Assembly: GCA_030433335.1 (NCBI GenBank)
Contig: JAUILL010000017.1
Location: 1 to 64,000 of the forward strand
Reading direction: 5' to 3'
DNA from: Alphaproteobacteria bacterium
GTDB lineage: Bacteria; Pseudomonadota; Alphaproteobacteria; Rhodobacterales; Rhodobacteraceae
Length of the DNA: 64,000 nucleotides
This document shows positions 1-7,011 of the stretch, piece by piece. Numbering within the stretch: position 1 is the stretch's first letter; every line of letters starts with the position of its first letter. The notes beneath the pieces were generated by a model, which ran no database searches, was not told where the DNA came from, and saw only the letters and a program-made list of their open reading frames with translations. The position numbers were made by a program, and so were the translations under genes.

Positions 1-38
1 TATCAGACACCAAGCGACTTCGCACGAACCTTGAACCC

Positions 39-93
39 GGCAATGGCCCGACCCGCTGCGCGAGATGAAAGCTCCGAGCGCCGGGCCATTGCC
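39..93. repeat. Perfect 12-bp inverted repeat upstream of pqqA
   Basis: The arms GGCAATGGCCCG (39-50) and CGGGCCATTGCC (82-93) are exact reverse complements around a 31-nt loop. The core CGGGCCATTGC also occurs in the short element inside the dead IS110 transposase near 19.66 kb. It could be a mobile palindromic repeat or a terminator for whatever lies upstream. No T-tract follows it, so I favour the repeat reading. Confidence 0.5.
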
Positions 94-248
94 CACACCA
101 CCCAAACCAGCGAAAAACCCGCAGGCTTATATTGCCGTTGGATCAACGTTCAGTGGCAGGTCACACCGACCATAGTCTTACTGACTCTGCCTAGCCCGCT
201 CGCACATAGTGGCTGAACCAGCGATTCAATCTTAGGGAGGAGAAAATC

Positions 249-347
249 ATGGCTTGGGCAAAACCCGTTCTGAAAGAGATCGAGTGCGGCATGGAAATCA
301 ACATGTATGGCCCCGACTCGGGCGACGACCACGGCGTTCTGTTCTAA
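249..347 (+). CDS. pqqA: PqqA, PQQ precursor peptide
   Basis: This 32-residue ribosomal peptide is the substrate from which pyrroloquinoline quinone is built. It is too short for most gene callers. A strong GGGAGGAG site lies just upstream of the ATG. The peptide contains the diagnostic Glu-x3-Tyr pair (Glu16 and Tyr20 in MEINMYG), whose side chains become the PQQ skeleton after PqqE cross-links them. pqqB starts 24 nt downstream, and the order pqqA-B-C-D-E is the classical one. The peptide is near the usual 22-39 residue length for the family. Identification rests on the motif plus perfect synteny. Confidence 0.97.
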   Translation: MAWAKPVLKEIECGMEINMYGPDSGDDHGVLF

Positions 348-371
348 GAACCCGAAGCGCGAGGAAGGCGT

Positions 372-1268
372 ATGACACTTCGCGCGCGAATCCTGGGGGC
401 GGCAGCCGGTGGCGGTCTCCCCCAATGGAACTGCGGGTGTGAGAATTGCAATCTCGCACGGGCGGGGCAAATCCCCTCCCAGACACAGAGCTCGGTCGCG
501 TTCAGCGGCAACGGCTCGGATTGGGCGATCCTGAACGCCTCTCCTGACATTCGTGACCAGATGGCGCGCACGCCGGAACTGCACCCCACGGCCCTACGGG
601 AATTGCCCCTGCGGTCGGTGATGTTGACCAACGGCGATATCGACCACGTGGCCGGCCTGCTGATCCTGCGTGAACAGCAACCGTTCAACCTGTTCGCCAC
701 AGCCGAAATCCACAGTGTGCTGGCCCAGAACCCCATCTTTGACGCCCTGCGCGCGAACATCGTGATCCGCAAGGAAATCGCCCTGAACGAACCCTTCGAG
801 CTGGCCCCCGACCTGACCGCGACCCTGTTCGCCGTACCGGGCAAGGTGCCGCTGTATATGGAGGGCGAGGTCGTCCAGACCGACCTAGAGGGCGAGCAAA
901 CCGTCGGCGTTCACCTGCAAGCGGGCGGCAAGGATGCCTATTACATCCCCGGATGCGCGCTGGTGAAGGGCGATCTGGCGGATCGCTTGCGCGGTGCGGA
1001 TATGGTGATGTTCGACGGCACCCTCTGGCAGGATAACGAGATGATCGACATGGGCCTGTCTCAGAAGACGGGGCAGCGCATGGGCCATATCTCTATGTCA
1101 GGGCCCGAGGGTTCGATGGCAGCGTTTACCGATCTGGGTGTCTCTCGCAAAGTCTTTGTCCACATGAACAACAGCAACCCAGTCCTGCGCCCTGACAGCG
1201 CCGAACGCGCCGAAGCCGAAGCAAACGGCTGGACCATCGGGCAGGACGGGATGGAGATCACCCTATGA
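372..1268 (+). CDS. pqqB: PqqB, metallo-beta-lactamase-fold PQQ biosynthesis protein
   Basis: This 298-residue protein has the family's usual length and acts in cytosolic PQQ biosynthesis. Its proposed role is hydroxylation of the cross-linked Glu-Tyr precursor; older literature suggested a carrier role. The N-terminus carries a Cys-Gly-Cys-x2-Cys zinc-type motif at residues about 24-29 (CGCENC). The metallo-beta-lactamase core follows, with a TNGDIDH segment around residue 90. The start has GAGGAAGG upstream. The last codons overlap pqqC by 4 nt (ATGA), so translation is probably coupled. Assignment is supported by operon position. Confidence 0.97.
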   Translation: MTLRARILGAAAGGGLPQWNCGCENCNLARAGQIPSQTQSSVAFSGNGSDWAILNASPDIRDQMARTPELHPTALRELPLRSVMLTNGDIDHVAGLLILREQQPFNLFATAEIHSVLAQNPIFDALRANIVIRKEIALNEPFELAPDLTATLFAVPGKVPLYMEGEVVQTDLEGEQTVGVHLQAGGKDAYYIPGCALVKGDLADRLRGADMVMFDGTLWQDNEMIDMGLSQKTGQRMGHISMSGPEGSMAAFTDLGVSRKVFVHMNNSNPVLRPDSAERAEAEANGWTIGQDGMEITL

Positions 1269-2017
1269 CCGTCAGCCGCGAGGAATTCGAAGCCCGCCTG
1301 CGCCAGATCGGTGCCGACCGCTATCACGACAAGCACCCCTTTCATCACATGCTGCACGGCGGGGAATGCACCCCTGCGCAGGTGCGTGCGTGGGTGATCA
1401 ACCGCTTCTACTATCAGGCCAGCATCCCGATGAAGGACGCGGCATTTATGTCCCGCGTCGAGGACCCCGCCCTGCGCCGCGAATGGCGCAGCCGGATCGA
1501 GGATCACGACGGTCATGGCGAGAACGAAGGCGGCATCGAACGCTGGTTGCGACTGGCCGATGCCGTGGGTCTGGACCGCGACTATGTGGCCAGCAAGCGC
1601 GGTGTTCTGCCCGCCACCAAATTCGCCGTCGATGCCTATGTCCGGTTCGTCCGCGAGAAACCGTTGCTCGAGGCTGTGGCCGCGTCTTTGACCGAACTCT
1701 TTGCCCCGAAAATCCACGCCGACCGGATCAAGGGCCTGCTGGCGAACTACGATTTCGCCAATGATCGCAGCATGTCTTATTTCAAGCGCCGCCTCGATGA
1801 GGCGCCCAAGGACGTGGCGTTCGGCCTGAAATACGTGCTCGACAACGCCGACACGCAGGAAAAGCAAGACGCCGCCGCCGCCGCGCTGGAATTCAAGACC
1901 GATGTGCTGTGGTCGCAGCTGGATGCGCTCTATTCGGCCTATGTCGCACCGGCCCGCATTCCGCCCGGGGGCTGGCAGCCCGGCACCTATGAGTTGGACC
2001 TGCGAGCCAGCGCATGA
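1265..2017 (+). CDS. pqqC: PqqC, pyrroloquinoline-quinone synthase
   Basis: PqqC is a cofactorless oxidase that closes the ring and performs the final oxidation of the PQQ intermediate. This copy is 250 residues, full length for the family. The all-helical TENA/THI-4-like fold is represented by the His-rich start (HPFHHMLHGGE), the conserved WVINRFYYQ segment and the EDHDGHGENEGG stretch that lines the active site. It overlaps pqqB upstream and pqqD downstream by 4 nt each. No truncation or unusual residue was seen. Confidence 0.98.
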   Translation: MTVSREEFEARLRQIGADRYHDKHPFHHMLHGGECTPAQVRAWVINRFYYQASIPMKDAAFMSRVEDPALRREWRSRIEDHDGHGENEGGIERWLRLADAVGLDRDYVASKRGVLPATKFAVDAYVRFVREKPLLEAVAASLTELFAPKIHADRIKGLLANYDFANDRSMSYFKRRLDEAPKDVAFGLKYVLDNADTQEKQDAAAAALEFKTDVLWSQLDALYSAYVAPARIPPGGWQPGTYELDLRASA

Positions 2018-2292
2018 TCGCGCCCGACGCTGTTCCCTATTTGCCGCGCGGCGTACGCTTGCACCGTGACCACGTGCGTGACCGCTGGGTGCTGCTCGCG
2101 CCCGAGCGGACGATCAGCCTTGATGTGATTGGCCACGCGATTATCACCGAACTGGACGGCTCCAGCGGGTTCGCGCAGATCGTGGACCGGCTGGCCGCGA
2201 AATACGACGCCCCCGCCGACCAGATCGCGGGCGACGTGCAACAGTTCCTCGGCCAACTGGCCGAGCGCCGCTTTCTGGAGGTGCGCGCATGA
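2014..2292 (+). CDS. pqqD: PqqD, PqqA-binding chaperone
   Basis: This 92-residue protein is the peptide chaperone (RiPP recognition element) that binds PqqA and presents it to the radical SAM enzyme PqqE. The LPRGVRLHRDHVRDRWVLLAPER beginning and the hydrophobic VLLAPE segment are typical of the winged-helix PqqD fold. It is separate from PqqE here, whereas some organisms fuse pqqC with pqqD. It overlaps both neighbours by 4 nt, in keeping with tightly coupled translation. Confidence 0.96.
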   Translation: MIAPDAVPYLPRGVRLHRDHVRDRWVLLAPERTISLDVIGHAIITELDGSSGFAQIVDRLAAKYDAPADQIAGDVQQFLGQLAERRFLEVRA

Positions 2293-3374
2293 AGGTTCCC
2301 GCCCCTCTGGCCATGCTGGCCGAGCTGACCCACCGCTGCCCCCTGTCCTGTCCATACTGCTCGAACCCCGTCGAATTGGCAGCGCGCTCGGGCGAATTGA
2401 CGACCGAAGAGTGGATTTCGACATTCAAACAGGCCGCTGATCTGGGTGTCCTGCAATTGCACCTGTCAGGCGGTGAACCGGCCACGCGGCGCGACCTGAC
2501 AGAACTGGTCAAGGGCGCGCGGGATGCGGGGCTGTACACCAACCTGATCACCTCAGGCATTGGTCTGACCGAAAAGCGGATGCACGAGTTGGATGCGGCA
2601 GGGCTGGATCACATCCAGCTGTCGCTTCAGGGGACCGATGCTGAAATGGCCGACCGCATCGGCGGCTATCGGGGCGGGTACGAGCGTAAGATGCAGGTGG
2701 CCGGCTGGATCAAGGAGATCGGCTTTCCTCTGACCCTGAACGCTGTGCTGCATCGCCAGAACCTGCACCAACTGCCCCGCGCTTTGGAGATGGCCGTGGA
2801 AATGGGGGCCCGCCGGATCGAGGTCGCCATCGTGCAGTTCTACGGTTGGGCCATGCTGAACCGGAACGTCCTGATGCCCACCCGCGAGCAAGCCAAAGAG
2901 GCCGAGCGGATCGTGGCAAAGGCGCGCGAGGATCTGAAGGGCACGCTGGTCATCGACTTTGTCCCCGCCGATTATCACAGCGACTATCCCAAGCGCTGCA
3001 TGGGCGGCTGGGGCACCACGGGCCTGAACATCGCGCCGGACGGACAGGTTCTGCCCTGCCACGCGGCCCAGACGATCAAGCACCTGAAGTTCGAGAATGT
3101 GCGCGACAAACCGCTGGCAGACATCTGGTACCAGAGCGATGCGTTCAACACCTATCGCGGCACCGATTTCCTGCCCGAACCTTGCCAGAGCTGCGATCGC
3201 AAGAAGATCGATTTTGGCGGCTGCCGGTGTCAGGCTCTGGCCGTAGCAGGGGATGCCAGCGCGACCGATCCGGTCTGCGTGAAGTCACCATTCAACGACA
3301 AAATGCGCGCCTTGGCCGAGGATTTCTCGGCGGATGAGGCGGCGGAAATCACCTACCGCACCGCGGCTGGATAA
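2289..3374 (+). CDS. pqqE: PqqE, radical SAM PqqA peptide cyclase
   Basis: PqqE forms the carbon-carbon bond between the Glu and Tyr of PqqA in the first chemical step of PQQ synthesis. The 361-residue protein opens with the radical SAM cluster motif C-x3-C-x2-C (CPLSCPYCS, about residues 17-25), followed by LSGGEP for SAM binding. A SPASM-type C-terminal region carries several Cys (CHAAQ, CQSCDRKK, GGCRCQ) for auxiliary Fe-S clusters. It is the last gene of the operon; a hairpin follows about 55 nt later. No pqqF-like protease gene is adjacent. Confidence 0.98.
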   Translation: MKVPAPLAMLAELTHRCPLSCPYCSNPVELAARSGELTTEEWISTFKQAADLGVLQLHLSGGEPATRRDLTELVKGARDAGLYTNLITSGIGLTEKRMHELDAAGLDHIQLSLQGTDAEMADRIGGYRGGYERKMQVAGWIKEIGFPLTLNAVLHRQNLHQLPRALEMAVEMGARRIEVAIVQFYGWAMLNRNVLMPTREQAKEAERIVAKAREDLKGTLVIDFVPADYHSDYPKRCMGGWGTTGLNIAPDGQVLPCHAAQTIKHLKFENVRDKPLADIWYQSDAFNTYRGTDFLPEPCQSCDRKKIDFGGCRCQALAVAGDASATDPVCVKSPFNDKMRALAEDFSADEAAEITYRTAAG

Positions 3375-3428
3375 AAGAGACGGCGCGTTTGCTCAGGCGA
3401 ATTCTGACTTCTCTTAAAAGCGGAGAGT

Positions 3429-3450
3429 GCCGAGGGTCTTCGCCCTCGGC
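3429..3450. terminator. Hairpin between convergent pqqE and the anchor gene
   Basis: An 8-bp perfect stem (GCCGAGGG / CCCTCGGC) with a TCTTCG loop lies between two converging genes. Neither side has a strong T-tract, though the minus-strand side continues into CTTTTAAG. A bidirectional terminator is likely but of modest strength. Confidence 0.55.
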
Positions 3451-3458
3451 GCAGTATC

Positions 3459-4088
3459 TTAGCTTTCGTCCCTCAGTTCCAGATAGTCCCCGCGCAATTG
3501 CAGGGTCACGGTGACGTCTGCATTGTCACGGTTTCGCCAGAACCAGCCATGATCGCCGTCAAAGGCAGCTGTCAGCGGGCCTTCGGAACCAGTGGAGCCG
3601 CGCGCCTTCTCGTAGGTAGCGTTCTGCCCGTTGCCATGCCCGTGCATGTCAAAATTCACGCGGCCGCCAGAAACAGTCATGCGGTAGAACACCGATTGCC
3701 CTTCGGACATGACCATCTTCCATTCGGCGGACTCGCCCGGCTCTAGGGTAAAGCTAACCTCGTCCCGCCATTTTTCAGCGGCCGCCTCTTGCGCAGAGGC
3801 CGAGCCGACGAACACCGAGAAGATTTCGTGCAGGATCGAGGATTGCTGTTCTTCTTCGAGCGCCATTTGGCGGTCCGCTTCGGCTTCGTCGGCCAGTTGC
3901 GATTTGATTTCCCCCATTTCCGTCAGTCCAAGGGCACTGCCAACGCGTGTGGGATCAATGCCGTATTCGGCGGGTAGAACCACGCAGACCAAGATGACGA
4001 CAGCCGAAATGGCCGCGATGACCGTGGATTTCAGCAGTTGCGCGGTCGAGGGCAGCTCTTCGAGCGTGGGGCGTTTAGCGTTGAACAT
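3459..4088 (-). CDS. Membrane-anchored helical protein next to HupE-type gene
   Basis: This 209-residue protein has one N-terminal membrane helix at about residues 20-40 (AAISAVVILVCVVLPAEYG), then an acidic, Gln-rich helical stretch (ADEAEADRQMALEEEQQ), and a soluble C-terminal part rich in beta-like residues with short repeats of charged loops. Similar proteins are usually annotated only as transmembrane anchor protein. It lies 12 nt downstream of the HupE/UreJ-type gene, so the two are almost certainly co-transcribed and may form one membrane assembly. The biochemical role is unknown. It is placed in metal handling by neighbourhood only. Confidence 0.75.
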   Translation of the reverse strand: MFNAKRPTLEELPSTAQLLKSTVIAAISAVVILVCVVLPAEYGIDPTRVGSALGLTEMGEIKSQLADEAEADRQMALEEEQQSSILHEIFSVFVGSASAQEAAAEKWRDEVSFTLEPGESAEWKMVMSEGQSVFYRMTVSGGRVNFDMHGHGNGQNATYEKARGSTGSEGPLTAAFDGDHGWFWRNRDNADVTVTLQLRGDYLELRDES

Positions 4089-4100
4089 GGTGTGTCTCCT

Positions 4101-4802
4101 TTAGGCGACGAAGTAGCCGGTGATCTGATACCCCATCAGCACGAAGCCAAGGGTCATCATGATGACGTTTGCAGTGTAAGCTTGGGTCATGAAACGCGGC
4201 GAGCGGCGCCAGTAACCCATAGCGATAAGGATTACGGCCAAAGCCAAGATCTGCCCAATCTCGACCCCGACGTTAAAGGCCAAGAGGTTGGGCAGCAGCC
4301 CTTCGGGCGCGATGTCGTATTGCAGGATTTTGGTGGCCAGACCCGTGCCATGGATGAAGCCAAAGATCAGCGTGGCCAGCTTGGTGTTGGGCTGGAACCC
4401 GAACCAGCGCTGGAACGCGCCAAGGTTATCCAGCGCCTTGTATACCACTGACAGGCCGATGATCGCGTCCACGATATAGCTGTTCACGCCCCAGCCGAAC
4501 CACACACCAAGCAGCATGGTCGAGGAATGGCCAAAGGCGAACAGACTGACATAGATCGCCACGTCCTTCATCTTGTAGAGGAAGAACACCACGCCCAAGA
4601 GAAACAGGATGTGGTCGTAACCGGTCACCATGTGTTTGGCACCGAGGTAGAGAAAGGGGATCGAGTGCACCCCCCAGATTTCTTGGATATAGCCCGCGTC
4701 GCCTTCGGTGACGTTGTGGGCGGCGACCTGCGTGGCCATCGCCAGCAAGGTCAAGAGGATGGGCAGCGCGAGTGTGCGCCGTCCGTGGTGGTTGGAAGTC
4801 AT
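4101..4802 (-). CDS. HupE/UreJ_2-type membrane protein, putative nickel/cobalt transport
   Basis: This 233-residue protein has an N-terminal signal-like helix (LALPILLTLLAMATQVAAHN) and about six further membrane helices. The family signature GYDHILFLLGV is present around residues 58-68, and several His residues lie in or near helices (FGHSS, IHGTG). HupE/UreJ relatives are nickel or cobalt permeases or accessory proteins; the direction of transport is not settled for this subfamily. The start at 4802 was chosen over an upstream one because GGAGC lies just ahead of it and the longer version would lack a signal sequence at its N-terminus. It sits between a His-rich small protein and an anchor protein, opposite a metal-type repressor. 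Confidence 0.8.
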   Translation of the reverse strand: MTSNHHGRRTLALPILLTLLAMATQVAAHNVTEGDAGYIQEIWGVHSIPFLYLGAKHMVTGYDHILFLLGVVFFLYKMKDVAIYVSLFAFGHSSTMLLGVWFGWGVNSYIVDAIIGLSVVYKALDNLGAFQRWFGFQPNTKLATLIFGFIHGTGLATKILQYDIAPEGLLPNLLAFNVGVEIGQILALAVILIAMGYWRRSPRFMTQAYTANVIMMTLGFVLMGYQITGYFVA

Positions 4803-4848
4803 AAAACGCTCCGTAAAAGTCCGGTGTGCTGCGAAAAGCCGTTGCGCT

Positions 4849-5208
4849 TCAGGCACGCGGCGGACGTTCCAACCGGAAAACGGGGACGGACCATTCGGAC
4901 ACCGCTGGGGCATGCCACGTGACAGCAACCGCAGTCGGGGTAGCCACGGGGCGGCTTTGGGTCAGAACCGCTTGAGAATGGTCGTGGTCATGTTTGTCAT
5001 GGCTGTGGCCGTGCATGGCCCACGTCAAGTCCTCTTCCAGCCCGTGGGAATGGCCGTGATCGGCAACCATCTGCGCGTGATCCTGCAGGACTTGCAGAGC
5101 CTTGGGCGCGTGGTTTGTCTGGGTGAAGGCCGCCGACAGCAGCAACGCCAGAACGCACAAGGTCGCGGTGATCCGCCCTGTCCATCCTTTGATCCACTGC
5201 TTCGTCAT
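4849..5208 (-). CDS. Small His-rich exported or anchored protein, putative metal binder
   Basis: This 119-residue protein has one hydrophobic segment near the N-terminus (ITATLCVLALLLSAAF, about residues 14-29). After it come two His/Asp clusters (DHGHSHG and HGHSHDKHDHDH) that look like a divalent-metal chelating stretch on the periplasmic side. It is the first gene of the minus-strand unit leading to the HupE-type and anchor genes. Its start lies 53 nt from the start of the divergent repressor, so one short regulatory region serves both. The His clusters and context suggest nickel, cobalt or zinc. No enzyme domain is visible. Confidence 0.75.
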   Translation of the reverse strand: MTKQWIKGWTGRITATLCVLALLLSAAFTQTNHAPKALQVLQDHAQMVADHGHSHGLEEDLTWAMHGHSHDKHDHDHSQAVLTQSRPVATPTAVAVTWHAPAVSEWSVPVFRLERPPRA

Positions 5209-5232
5209 TGCGGGTCTTTTCCCTGCTTGCTG

Positions 5233-5254
5233 TATCCCCTGGGGGAGGCTATCC
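5233..5254. promoter_or_regulatory. Candidate CsoR/RcnR-type operator with C/G tract
   Basis: The segment TATCCCC-T-GGGGGAGGCTA lies between the divergent His-rich gene and the repressor gene. CsoR/RcnR-family operators characteristically contain a G-tract or C-tract flanked by AT-containing half-sites, and this is the only such element in the 53-bp gap. The G-tract also supplies the ribosome-binding site of the repressor, so bound protein could block its own translation start region. Confidence 0.5.
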
Positions 5255-5261
5255 AATTAGT

Positions 5262-5519
5262 GTGACAGACCCCCATCACCATGCAAGCCACCCCAAAGTC
5301 GTATCGCGGCTCAAACGCGCCGAAGGGCATCTGCGCGCCGTGATCGCCATGATCGAAGGGGGTCGGTTCTGCGTGGACCTCGCGCAGAAGTTGCAAGCGG
5401 TCGAGAGCGCCGTGCGCAATGCCAAGCAAACCCTGATCCACGATCATATGGATCACTGCCTTGATGCCGAAAGCGGCCATGACCGCGCGGAACTCAAGGC
5501 CATTTCCCGCTACCTCTGA
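5262..5519 (+). CDS. CsoR/RcnR/DmeR-family metal-sensing repressor
   Basis: This 85-residue all-helical repressor of the DUF156 family has the sequence landmarks RLKRAEGHLRAVIAMIE, a Cys in the GRFC segment, and His-x3-Cys in the HMDHC segment. These match the classic metal-ligand positions. An extra N-terminal cluster (DPHHHASH) resembles nickel/cobalt sensors of the RcnR/DmeR type. Start choice: a GTG at 5262, 13 nt after GGAGG, gives the family's normal length. The longer reading would begin with TTG and add a non-family extension. It is followed 7 nt later by the MFS exporter. Nickel or cobalt is inferred, not shown; copper is the alternative. Confidence 0.85.
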   Translation: MTDPHHHASHPKVVSRLKRAEGHLRAVIAMIEGGRFCVDLAQKLQAVESAVRNAKQTLIHDHMDHCLDAESGHDRAELKAISRYL

Positions 5520-5526
5520 GGGCACC

Positions 5527-6846
5527 ATGTTCAGCATTCTGGCCGACCGCACCTACCGTCATTTGTTCTTGGCGCAGGTGGTCGCGCTGCTGGGAACCGG
5601 CTTGGCGACCGTCGCTTTGGGCCTCTTGGCCTATGATCTGGCGGGCGACAACGCAGCTTTGGTTCTGGGGACGGTGTTTACCATCAAGATGGTTGCCTAT
5701 GTAGGGATCGCCCCCATCGCCGGAGCCTTTGCTGATCGCGTGAACCGGCGCAAGCTGTTGGTCACTCTGGATCTGGTCCGTGCTTTTGCCGCCGTATGCC
5801 TGCCCTTTGTCACCGAGGTCTGGCAAGTCTACAGCTTGATCTTCCTACTCCAATCAGCCTCGGCCGCGTTCACCCCGACATTCCAAGCCACGATCCCCGA
5901 TGTTTTGCCAGAAGAGGACCGCTATACCCGCGCCCTGTCCCTGTCGCGCTTGGCCTATGATCTAGAGAATATCGTCAGCCCCACCTTGGCCGCTCTGCTG
6001 CTAGCAGTGATGGCCTCTGGCACGCTGTTTCTGGGCACTGCGGTGGGGTTTGTCGCCTCGGCGCTACTGGTGGTCTCGGTGGCCCTGCCAAGTCCCAAGG
6101 CGACCCAGCCGCGCGGCATCTACGACCGCACCACGCGGGGCATCCGCATCTATCTGGCCACTCCGCGCCTGCGGGGTCTTCTGGGGATGAACGTCGCGGT
6201 AGCCAGCGCGGGCGCGATGGTTCTGGTGAACTCGGTCATTCGGGTGCGCAGCCAACTTGGGCTAGACGACAGCGCGCTGGCATGGACGTTATTCGCTTTT
6301 GGCTTTGGGTCGATGGTTACGGCCATTATCCTGCCTCGGGTGTTGGACAGGATGCCCGACCGACCCGTTATGTTGGCAGGCGCTGTGCTTATGATCGGAG
6401 CGCTGGTTGCATTGGTATGTGCCATCATTGGATTCGGCCTATACTGGCCTCTTCTTTTGGTGGTCTGGTTCGTGGTCGGCGTCGGCTACTCTGCGGTTCA
6501 AACGCCGTCAGGCCGCCTCTTGCGTCGATCGGCGCACGCCGAAGACTGCCCCGCTTTGTTCGCCGCCCAATTTGCCCTGAGCCATGCATGCTGGCTGGTC
6601 AGTTATCCCCTCTCGGGCTGGCTGATGACAGCCTTCGGCACAATTCCGGCGCTGCTCGTCCTATCCATGCTGTCCACAGCAGGCCTTGTTGCGGCCCTCC
6701 GCCTCTGGCCTTCGTGCGATCCGGTCGAGGTTGCTCACACCCATGAAAACCTACCGCTGGATCACCCGCACCTGCGAGGGCACAGGCATCATTCGCATGC
6801 GCTGGTCATTGACGATGCCCACCCCCGCTGGGGATCGCAGTTTTAA
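5527..6846 (+). CDS. MFS exporter with His-rich C-terminal tail (NreB-like)
   Basis: This 439-residue major facilitator transporter has 12 predicted hydrophobic helices. The cytosolic loop between helices 2 and 3 carries the family motif in GAFADRVNRRK. The final 40 residues hold about ten His (HTHENLPLDHPHLRGHRHHSH). A His-rich tail on an MFS protein is the hallmark of NreB-type nickel-resistance exporters. It sits 7 nt downstream of a nickel/cobalt-type repressor, so export of an excess metal is the likely job. The start at 5527 follows TGAGGGCACC; an upstream in-frame ATG would overlap the repressor by 59 nt. Confidence 0.8.
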   Translation: MFSILADRTYRHLFLAQVVALLGTGLATVALGLLAYDLAGDNAALVLGTVFTIKMVAYVGIAPIAGAFADRVNRRKLLVTLDLVRAFAAVCLPFVTEVWQVYSLIFLLQSASAAFTPTFQATIPDVLPEEDRYTRALSLSRLAYDLENIVSPTLAALLLAVMASGTLFLGTAVGFVASALLVVSVALPSPKATQPRGIYDRTTRGIRIYLATPRLRGLLGMNVAVASAGAMVLVNSVIRVRSQLGLDDSALAWTLFAFGFGSMVTAIILPRVLDRMPDRPVMLAGAVLMIGALVALVCAIIGFGLYWPLLLVVWFVVGVGYSAVQTPSGRLLRRSAHAEDCPALFAAQFALSHACWLVSYPLSGWLMTAFGTIPALLVLSMLSTAGLVAALRLWPSCDPVEVAHTHENLPLDHPHLRGHRHHSHALVIDDAHPRWGSQF

Positions 6847-7011
6847 ATTAAGAAGAGGTGTATCGGGTTTGGGACGAGAGCCAACCGTCACCGTTCATCA
6901 CACACTGAAATGTTCTGTTCGGAGACATGGGGCATCCATAGCTGTAACGAAACTGGCCACCCTACGGATGGCCAGCACGAAACTGCATGGAAATCTGTCG
7001 CGAAGCCGACC

